Source: Noviherbaspirillum massiliense JC206 (GTDB lineage: Bacteria; Pseudomonadota; Gammaproteobacteria; Burkholderiales; Burkholderiaceae_D). From it: 64,000 nt of DNA. Position numbers and translations under genes: made by a program. The first letter of the stretch is position 1, and every line of letters begins with the position of its first letter. Shown here one piece after another: positions 58,162 through 64,000 of this stretch. The notes under the pieces are model-generated. The model was not told the DNA's origin. It made no database searches and was given only the letters and a program-made list of their open reading frames with translations. Where the stretch lies: contig NZ_HE978634.1 of assembly GCF_000312045.1 (NCBI RefSeq), forward strand, positions 3,053,838 through 3,117,837, given 5' to 3'.

Positions 58162-59235
58162 ATGTCCGAACTTACCGTCAACAACCTGTACCTCGACTAC
58201 GGCAGTGGTGCCAGTGCCAACCCCATCCTGAAAGGCGTGTCGATGGAATTGCAGCGCGGGGAAGTGGTCGCGCTGCTCGGCCCGTCCGGCAGCGGCAAGA
58301 CCACGCTGCTGCGCGCCGTCGCCGGCCTGGAAAGCCCGAAGGCCGGCACGATCCGCATTGGCGATCGTGTCGTGTATGAGGGCGAACGCGGACTGGAACT
58401 GCCGGCCGAAGAACGCAACCTCGGCCTCGTGTTCCAGTCGTATGCGCTGTGGCCGCACAAGACCGTGTTCGACAACGTGGCCTACGGCCTGAAGCTGCGC
58501 AAGATGAGTGGCAGCGAGATTTCTGAACGGGTGAAGAAGGTCCTGCTGCAACTCGGCCTTGGCCATCTTGCGGACCGCTTTCCGCACCAGCTGTCCGGCG
58601 GTCAGCAGCAGCGTGTCGCGATTGCGCGCGCCCTCGTCTACAACCCCCCGGTGATCCTGCTGGACGAACCCTTGTCCAACCTCGACGCCAAGTTGCGCGA
58701 AGAAGCGCGCGCCTTCCTGCGTGAACTGATCGTGCGCCTCGGCCTGTCGGCGCTGATGGTGACGCATGACCAGAGCGAGGCGATGGCGATCTCCGACCGC
58801 ATCCTCCTGCTCAACAATGGCAAGATCGAGCAGCAGGGTGTGCCGCAGGCCATGTATGAGGCGCCGGATACCTTGTTTACCGCGGAATTCATGGGTAGCA
58901 ACAACCGCCTGCCGGGCCAGGTGCTGCGGCGCGACGGACAGCGCGTGACGCTGCAGGTCAATGGCACGACGATGTATGGCACGGCACGCGGCAGCAACCT
59001 GAATACCGATATCACCACCATCATCCGCCTCGAACAGGTGCGGGTATCGGATACAGAGACTGCGAATGCGATCAGGCTGCCGCTGTCGACCTGCATGTAT
59101 CTGGGCGACCGCTGGGAATGCCTGTTCCATAGCGGTGCTGGCGCCGATATCAGCCTGCGCGCCTATACGCCGTTCAGGCTGCAGCCCGGGGAATACTGGC
59201 TGCATCTGCCGGAGGAGAAATTGTGGGTGTTTTAA
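58162..59235 (+). CDS. ABC transporter ATP-binding protein
   Basis: A 357-residue ATPase with Walker A GPSGSGKTT (about residue 42), Q-loop FQSYALWPH, signature LSGGQQQR and Walker B VILLDEPLSNLDA. A C-terminal TOBE-like domain (about 245-350) is present, as in the iron/spermidine/AEP importers. The second ATG (58162) has AAGGG eight bases upstream; the first (58156) is too close to it. It completes the binding protein-permease-ATPase operon. No terminator is obvious after it. Confidence 0.93.
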   Translation: MSELTVNNLYLDYGSGASANPILKGVSMELQRGEVVALLGPSGSGKTTLLRAVAGLESPKAGTIRIGDRVVYEGERGLELPAEERNLGLVFQSYALWPHKTVFDNVAYGLKLRKMSGSEISERVKKVLLQLGLGHLADRFPHQLSGGQQQRVAIARALVYNPPVILLDEPLSNLDAKLREEARAFLRELIVRLGLSALMVTHDQSEAMAISDRILLLNNGKIEQQGVPQAMYEAPDTLFTAEFMGSNNRLPGQVLRRDGQRVTLQVNGTTMYGTARGSNLNTDITTIIRLEQVRVSDTETANAIRLPLSTCMYLGDRWECLFHSGAGADISLRAYTPFRLQPGEYWLHLPEEKLWVF

Positions 59236-59538
59236 TCCATTGACAACACAAGAGAAGGCATCCTTCCCCGCCTGATGCCTTCCATCCCTCCATCCCTTGC
59301 GTTTCCCATCGAGGCTGGTAAGCCGGTAACGGCAGCCTCGATCCCCGGCTTTCCCCCGGATGAGGAGGACGTCCGGGCGACGCTTGCCGTAGCGGCGTAT
59401 CCCGAGACGCAAGCTTGCCGTAGCGGCGTATCCCGAGACGCAACAGTGTTGTCGAAAATGCTGCCGGCCTGTTCGCTGTTTTCAAAACGAGGCGATAATG
59501 CTTGCCTCCGTGTCAAATTCAGTTGCAACCCGGCTTTC
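59236..59538. other. Region between the ABC importer and the AbrB-family gene, with a tandem duplication
   Basis: About 300 bases without a supportable gene. It holds the 31-bp tandem duplication (listed separately) and presumably the AbrB-family gene's promoter. Confidence 0.5.
59382..59443. repeat. Perfect 31-bp tandem duplication
   Basis: Two identical copies, 59382-59412 and 59413-59443, abut without a spacer. The unit begins GCTTGCCGTAGCGG and ends CCCGAGACGCAA. It lies about 100 bases upstream of the AbrB-family start. Only two copies are present. Confidence 0.95.
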
Positions 59539-60606
59539 ATGCAATTTCTGAAACGATCCAATCTGCTTCCGGTCCTCGAAACCTTGTCCCTGGGACTGGT
59601 CGCAGCCCTAATCTGCGTCTGGCTCAATACACCCCTGCCCTGGATGATCGGTCCGCTGTTCTTCACTGCGGCGGCACGCATGGCGGGCAAGAATCTGCGC
59701 AGTCCGGTGAAGCTGCGCGAAGCCGGGCAATGGGCAATCGGCACCGCGCTCGGCCTGTATTTCACGCCTCAGGTGATTACCGTGGTGGCACACAATGTCG
59801 GCTTTATCGCGGCCGGCGTGGTATTTGCCATTCTGCTCGGCGCCCTGTGCGCATGGGTGCTGCACAAGCTGTCGGGTGTGGACAAGACCACGGCGTTTTT
59901 TGCGATGGCGATCGGCGGGGCTTCCGAGATGGCGACCCAGGGCGAACGGCATGGCGCGCGCGTGGACCGGGTTGCGGCCTCGCACAGCCTGCGCATCATG
60001 ATGGTGGTGGCGATCATCCCCTTTGCCTTCAAGTTTTCCAATGTCCATGGACTGGACGCCTATGTTCCGGCTGCGCGCGTCGTTCACTATGGCGGACTGG
60101 CACTCCTGATCGTGCTGACATCGATCTGCGCGATGATCTTTAAGCGGATGGATGTGCCGAATGCCTGGGTGATCGGGCCGCTGGTGGTGACCATCGCGCT
60201 GACTGCCTCCAGCATCACGCTGTCGGCGCTGCCCGAGTGGATGGTGCATCTCGGCCAGTTGCTCATCGGCGTGTCGCTCGGCACGCGCTTCACGCCGGAG
60301 TTCCTGCACACTGCGCCGCGCTACCTGATCAGCGTTGCAATTTGCACGCTGCTGGCGATGCTGCTGGCGGCCGGCTTCGGCCTGGCATTGGCTGCGGTGA
60401 GCGGCATTCACCCGGCGACGGCCATGCTGGCGACTTCACCGGGCGGCATCGCGGAAATGAGCCTGACAGCCAAGACCCTGCAGCTTGGGGTGCCGATCGT
60501 GACCGCCTTCCACGTCTCGCGCCTAGTCATCCTGGTGCTGGTCATCGGTCAGGTGTTCAAGCTAGGCAAAGGCTGGCGCAGCCGCAGCAAGGCGGCAAAC
60601 CTGTAA
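59539..60606 (+). CDS. AbrB-family membrane protein (putative ammonia monooxygenase-like transporter)
   Basis: A 355-residue polytopic membrane protein with about ten hydrophobic helices in two homologous halves. It matches the AbrB/YdgA family (Pfam AbrB), whose members are often mis-named ammonia monooxygenase; a transport role is inferred from the fold. Conserved features include LPWMIGPLF near the start and its repeat NAWVIGPLVV in the second half, and IGGASEMA and SPGGIAEM (paired half-helix motifs). The ATG at 59539 gives the usual N terminus; its ribosome site is weak and the frame extends upstream through the tandem repeat. Function unknown. Confidence 0.85.
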   Translation: MQFLKRSNLLPVLETLSLGLVAALICVWLNTPLPWMIGPLFFTAAARMAGKNLRSPVKLREAGQWAIGTALGLYFTPQVITVVAHNVGFIAAGVVFAILLGALCAWVLHKLSGVDKTTAFFAMAIGGASEMATQGERHGARVDRVAASHSLRIMMVVAIIPFAFKFSNVHGLDAYVPAARVVHYGGLALLIVLTSICAMIFKRMDVPNAWVIGPLVVTIALTASSITLSALPEWMVHLGQLLIGVSLGTRFTPEFLHTAPRYLISVAICTLLAMLLAAGFGLALAAVSGIHPATAMLATSPGGIAEMSLTAKTLQLGVPIVTAFHVSRLVILVLVIGQVFKLGKGWRSRSKAANL

Positions 60607-60625
60607 GGGCGAAGTTCGCCTTTAC
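60603..60625 (+). terminator. Hairpin at the end of the AbrB-family gene, weak terminator candidate
   Basis: GTAAGGGCG pairs with CGCCTTTAC (one G-T pair) around AAGTT, directly at the stop codon. No T-run follows, so termination is uncertain. Confidence 0.35.
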
Positions 60626-61003
60626 GAGTTACTAGTCCACGCAATTTACGTACGGGCAACATTGCCGGGCTCGATTGCCGACGAATTTCCGCTTTTTTTC
60701 GCCCCGGCTTGCGGCAGAACGAAAAACGCGCGACCATGCGGCCTTCGCTGGCCCGGATTGCGGCTACACTTTCTCAAAGAGTTCGTTTGCAAGTGCTTCG
60801 CTTGAAAACGCATTGCCCGGGACGAAACCCATCATTCGCGATAAAAGACGTCTGCTTCGATGCGCACCGGGTTTGATTTCGGCCGCGTCTTGCGCGAAGC
60901 CTTTTTCAGACATCGCCAACGAACGCATTTTTCATCGAACTCGCTGAAACCCCGAGCGCTGAAAACAGTCATACGGGACCTGTCTATCGATTTGCATTTG
61001 CCA
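60607..61003. other. Intergenic region before the uncharacterised protein gene
   Basis: About 400 bases in which I see no supportable gene apart from a possible 48-codon N-terminal extension of the downstream gene (from 60860). Confidence 0.4.
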
Positions 61004-61750
61004 ATGAAACCAGTTGCCCCCGGCACCATCGTCTTCCACCGCCATCGCGGCTATGGCGTGATCACCGCCGTCAATTTGCTGACCGGTTGGGTATCCGCGC
61101 GCTTCGGCAGCGAGGTGCGCACGCTCGATCTGAATCTTTCATCCGACGAACTGCAGCATGCCGATGGCGAACCAATCCGCTTTCGGCGCACGCCGCCGGA
61201 CCGCATGCCTCATGCGCGTCTGATGGCCATGGTGCGCGAGCTGCATCGTGCCGGCTATGAGCGGCTCTATCTCTACAGCTGGCCCAAGCCTTCCGGCCTG
61301 CACTGGCGCTGGCATTTATTCACCGGGCCGCGCAACTGGATCGAACGTCCCTGGCGCGAAGGCTGGTATGGCTCGGGCGCCGATTACAATTTCAATCCGG
61401 TGATGGGCTGGGGCGATGCGCCCGGTATGTCGGCGCAGGAGCTGGCGGGCATGTTGGCCCAATTCGATCCGCAGGGCCTGGCCCATGCGCTCGGGCGCGA
61501 CGAGGACCATACCCGCTGGTTCGATGAAGTATGCGAAGCCTTGCTGCCGAATTATGCGTACACGATAGGCTGGGATTTCCGCGACGGGCCGACGCCCGAG
61601 TTTCTGCCGGTGATCCCGGTACGGCGCGGCGTGCCTGCGTATGCCGGCCCGCCCTTGCCCTGGCCACCAGGCTGGACCAAGCTGTGGACCGGCCGGCACA
61701 CTACGCTCAGAACAAATCCCTCTGGCGTCCCATACGACGCCGTTCGTTGA
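61004..61750 (+). CDS. Conserved-looking hypothetical protein
   Basis: A 248-residue soluble protein. The first ~60 residues form a small beta-barrel-like region (PGTIVFHRHRGYGVITAVNLLTGWVSARFGSEVRTLDL) reminiscent of CarD/SH3-type folds. The rest is rich in Trp, Arg and Pro (SWPKPSGLHWRWHLFTGPRNW) with a C-terminal PGWTKLWTG. I do not recognise the family and infer no function. The ATG at 61004 is chosen because this fold starts there; an upstream in-frame ATG (60860) would add 48 basic residues. Its 3' end overlaps the convergent MOSC gene by 44 bases. Confidence 0.65.
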   Translation: MKPVAPGTIVFHRHRGYGVITAVNLLTGWVSARFGSEVRTLDLNLSSDELQHADGEPIRFRRTPPDRMPHARLMAMVRELHRAGYERLYLYSWPKPSGLHWRWHLFTGPRNWIERPWREGWYGSGADYNFNPVMGWGDAPGMSAQELAGMLAQFDPQGLAHALGRDEDHTRWFDEVCEALLPNYAYTIGWDFRDGPTPEFLPVIPVRRGVPAYAGPPLPWPPGWTKLWTGRHTTLRTNPSGVPYDAVR

Positions 61751-62297
61751 TCTGCACGAGCGCCACTTCGCGCGGGCCGGGTACCAGCTCGATGGCGTCG
61801 CCGGCGCGTACTGCGCCGGTCTCTACCACGCTCAGGTAAAAGCCGCTGATCCCGCCCTGCAGCATCAGTTTTGCGGCATGGGAAAATCCCATCTTTGCAT
61901 TGAACTTGAAGCAGGGCTGGCGCGGCTCGGTGACTTCCAGGATGGCGCTGCCGATCAGAAGCCGGTCACCGACCCAGACATCTTTTTCCAGCAATCCCTG
62001 CAGCGTCAGGTTTTCCCCCATCGATCCGGGCGGCAGGGCTTCTTCCCGCTTGAGGGCGGCCAGGCGCTGCGCCATCCAGAACGGGTAATGCTCCGAGGGA
62101 TAGGCGTACACCGCCTTGCGCAATCCGCCGTGGACAGTCAGGTCAGCCTGCTCGTCACCTGCCAGTCCCAGCTTTCCGACCGCTACGGGCCCTTCGACCG
62201 GGCGCTTATGAATGCCGGTCACGATGCGATGGGTATGGCTGGACTGGGTGATGAACAGTTCGCCGACGGAAGCGGTGTTCACGCTGAGGACTTTCAT
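61707..62297 (-). CDS. MOSC-domain protein (YiiM type)
   Basis: A 196-residue MOSC protein. The family features are GDEQADLTVHGGLRKAVYAYP, then GENLTLQGL and the conserved cysteine in EPRQPCFKFN. The C-terminal extension (GPREVALVQINERRRM) is the 3-alpha type found in YiiM. MOSC proteins handle molybdopterin-bound sulfur or detoxify N-hydroxylated bases. The ATG at 62295-62297 overlaps the stop of the upstream MFS gene (ATGA), so the two are coupled. Its 3' end overlaps the convergent hypothetical gene by 44 bases. Confidence 0.92.
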   Translation of the reverse strand: MKVLSVNTASVGELFITQSSHTHRIVTGIHKRPVEGPVAVGKLGLAGDEQADLTVHGGLRKAVYAYPSEHYPFWMAQRLAALKREEALPPGSMGENLTLQGLLEKDVWVGDRLLIGSAILEVTEPRQPCFKFNAKMGFSHAAKLMLQGGISGFYLSVVETGAVRAGDAIELVPGPREVALVQINERRRMGRQRDLF

Positions 62298-63457
62298 GCC
62301 ACCTCCGCCACGGTCTGCCTGGCCGACCTGTGGGCCGCTGCGCGCGAGACCAGCATGGCCGCAGCCATGAAGGCTGCGCCGATGTAGGACAGCCCGGCCG
62401 GCCCCTGGGCAGACACGACCAGGCCGCCGACGAAGGCGCCCGCAGCCTGCCCGAGATAGATCGCCGACGAATTCAGGGACACCGACGCCGAAGCCAGCGA
62501 AGGCGCCATCGCGACCAGGCGCGCCTGCTGCGAACTGTTCACCGAAAAGCAGCCGAGGCCCCACAACAGGATCAGCAGCACCGTCAGCAGCAGCGAGCCG
62601 CGGGTGAACGGCCACAATGCAATGGCGGCGAACATGCAGGCCATCGCGATCATGCCGACCCGTACCGGGCCGATGCGGTCCATCATGCGCGCGCCGGCGA
62701 GATTGCCGATCACGCCGGTGCTGCCGAAGCAGAGGAAGACCAGGCTGATGGTGGTGGGCGTGGCACCGATGAACTGCTTCAGGATCAGCGCCATGTAGGA
62801 AAACACGGTGAACATGCCGATGGCCTGGATGGCGGTTACCGAAATGGCCAGCAGCAGGGACCGGTTGTCGAACAGGGTTTTCCAGGCGGCGCGGTTCATC
62901 GGCGCGATATGCAGGCCGGCTGGAATCTGGCGCCATACGGCCACGGCGAACAGCGCTGACAGCACGCCCACCAGCCCCGTGGTCGGGCGCCATCCGATAT
63001 GTGCGCCGAGATAGGCGCCGAGCGGCGTGCCGGCCACGGCGGCGATCGACCAGCCGAGGAAGACCATGCCGATCGCCTTGCCCCGCGCTTCCGGCGTCAC
63101 TATCAGTCCGGCAGTGGCTGCAGCCTGGGCGGTAAACAGGGCAGCGCCGATGGCGGTCACCATACGGACCACCAGCAGGCTCTGGTAACCCGGAGCGAGC
63201 GCCGCCAGCACATGCGTTACCGCATAGAGCGCTAATGCGGCAGTAAGCAGCTTGCGGCGATCGACAGCGCTGGTCCAGCTAGCGAGGAAGGGCCCGCCGA
63301 TGCAGACGGTCATAGCGAAGGCGGAGATCAGCATGCCGATCTGCGCCGGCGATGCTTCCAGACTGGCGCTAAGTTCGTTCAGCATGCCGGGCACGATCAT
63401 CGCGCCCGTGCCGATGGCGAAATTACCGAGTGTCAGGGACCACAGTCTGGGCTGCAT
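62294..63457 (-). CDS. MFS transporter, drug/metabolite efflux type
   Basis: A 387-residue protein with about 12 hydrophobic helices, beginning SLTLGNFAIGTGAMIVPGML, the start typical of the DHA1/YdhP-like arabinose-efflux group. The loop-2 motif is degenerate (SWTSAVDRRKLL), and helix 5 has GWSIAAVAGTPLGAYLG. It is the first gene of a two-gene operon with the MOSC protein, overlapping it by 4 bases. This coupling suggests export of a toxic compound that the MOSC protein also handles, but that is inference. Confidence 0.9.
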   Translation of the reverse strand: MQPRLWSLTLGNFAIGTGAMIVPGMLNELSASLEASPAQIGMLISAFAMTVCIGGPFLASWTSAVDRRKLLTAALALYAVTHVLAALAPGYQSLLVVRMVTAIGAALFTAQAAATAGLIVTPEARGKAIGMVFLGWSIAAVAGTPLGAYLGAHIGWRPTTGLVGVLSALFAVAVWRQIPAGLHIAPMNRAAWKTLFDNRSLLLAISVTAIQAIGMFTVFSYMALILKQFIGATPTTISLVFLCFGSTGVIGNLAGARMMDRIGPVRVGMIAMACMFAAIALWPFTRGSLLLTVLLILLWGLGCFSVNSSQQARLVAMAPSLASASVSLNSSAIYLGQAAGAFVGGLVVSAQGPAGLSYIGAAFMAAAMLVSRAAAHRSARQTVAEVA

Positions 63458-63570
63458 GAACGCTCCTTGAAGGTATTACTGGCCATTTGGCAAGGAGCGG
63501 CTAGTGTAGTGCCTGTGCGGAATTGTTGCTGGCGGCATGCAAAACCGGCAATGCCGTCCAGCACCAAATG

Positions 63571-64000
63571 CTACTTCAGCGCCTCTGGGTTCAGAATGTT
63601 TTTCGGCGCGCCGTTGGCGAAGTCGACCACGTTCTGGAAGGCGGCGCGGAAGTAGAGTTCATAGCTGTCCTGTTCCACGTAGCCGAGGTGCGGTGTCGCG
63701 AGCACGTTCTCCATCTGCAGCAAGGGCGAATCGGCGGGCAGTGGTTCGGTTTCGAACACGTCGAGCGCCGCGCGGCCGGGACGCCCCTGGCGCAGGGCAG
63801 CTTCGAGCGCGCCGGCTTCCACCAATTCGGCGCGGCTGGTATTGACGAACAGGGCGGACGGCTTCATGCGTGCGAGGTCGGCTGCGGTGACGATGCCGCG
63901 TGTCGCGTCGTTCAGGCGCAGGTGCAGGGACAGCACGTCGGCCTGCGCAAAGAATTCCTCCTTTGATGCCGCCGCCTGGTAGCCATCCTGCTGCGCCTTT
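63571..64000 (-). CDS. D-isomer-specific 2-hydroxyacid dehydrogenase, 5' part outside the window
   Basis: The visible C-terminal ~142 codons run from the window edge to a stop at 63571-63573. They contain the NAD-domain and catalytic motifs of the SerA/LdhA superfamily: DVLSLHLRLNDATRGIV, MKPSALFVNTSRAELV, the catalytic Glu in DVFETEPLP, and the catalytic His in ATPHLGY. The enzyme oxidises or reduces a 2-hydroxy acid with NAD(P). The exact substrate cannot be read from this part. The end codons (NILNPEALK) are normal for the family. Confidence 0.92.
   Translation of the reverse strand, partial: KAQQDGYQAAASKEEFFAQADVLSLHLRLNDATRGIVTAADLARMKPSALFVNTSRAELVEAGALEAALRQGRPGRAALDVFETEPLPADSPLLQMENVLATPHLGYVEQDSYELYFRAAFQNVVDFANGAPKNILNPEALK

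Noticed and set aside
57043-59412. A 789-codon open frame on the minus strand
   Set aside because: It is antisense to the ABC permease and ATPase genes, whose motifs are unambiguous.
59382-59443. CRISPR-like direct repeat
   Set aside because: There are only two units and no spacer between them, so it is a simple tandem duplication.

Overview
The window reads as chromosomal DNA of a high-GC betaproteobacterium, most likely Burkholderiales and plausibly Oxalobacteraceae (Herbaspirillum/Noviherbaspirillum/Massilia-like). That placement is an inference from gene content: TctDE with a Bug-type binding protein, tandem cyanophycin synthetases, a second IF-1-like gene, and the divergent arrangement dnaA-dnaN-gyrB / rpmH-rnpA-yidD-yidC-mnmE. 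The window spans the replication-origin neighbourhood; the best oriC candidate is the dnaA-rpmH gap (43907-44298).

Left part (1-15 kb): a truncated outer-membrane barrel gene behind a small DUF2946-like protein; an AraC regulator divergent from an alkane hydroxylase (alkB); a response regulator and a PAS-PAS-GGDEF-EAL protein; a MazG-like pyrophosphohydrolase; the peroxide-detoxifying pair ahpC-ahpF with a strong terminator; a second GGDEF-EAL protein whose GGDEF motif is altered; a periplasmic LigE-type ATP-dependent ligase; the frameshifted remains of a chemoreceptor gene; and an IF-1-like gene.

Middle (15-35 kb): a small double-glycine-leader peptide gene, fadH, an ABC exporter, an MFS pump, and a LysR-controlled cluster (carboxymuconolactone decarboxylase, tautomerase, DUF4865). 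Next come a LysE exporter and an AhpD-like gene with an ECF41-type sigma factor, preceded by what looks like that sigma factor's own promoter. The qseE-qseG-qseF (glrK-yfhG-glrR) signalling operon follows, and immediately after it a tandem pair of cyanophycin synthetase genes. The gap between qseF and the first cyanophycin gene holds two exact TGTC-N10-GACA motifs (the known GlrR/QseF site), an IHF-consensus match and a canonical sigma-54 promoter. The sequence therefore suggests that QseF drives cyanophycin synthesis; this is the most interesting observation in the window.

An AT-richer accessory stretch (about 35.2-38.5 kb) carries small secreted or lipoprotein hypotheticals and a 5'-truncated GFA-family gene. 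It lies directly downstream of gyrB, inside an otherwise conserved origin region.

Right part (38.5-64 kb): gyrB, dnaN and dnaA run leftward, and rpmH, rnpA, yidD, yidC and mnmE run rightward. After them come small hypotheticals, tRNA-Thr(UGU), a NinX-like phage-type protein, a CAP-domain lipoprotein, tctDE with a divergent orphan TctC-like binding protein, and a three-gene ABC importer. The window closes with an AbrB-family membrane protein preceded by a 31-bp tandem duplication, an uncharacterised protein, an MFS-MOSC operon and the 3' end of a 2-hydroxyacid dehydrogenase gene. I saw no CRISPR array, rRNA operon, insertion sequence or intact prophage.
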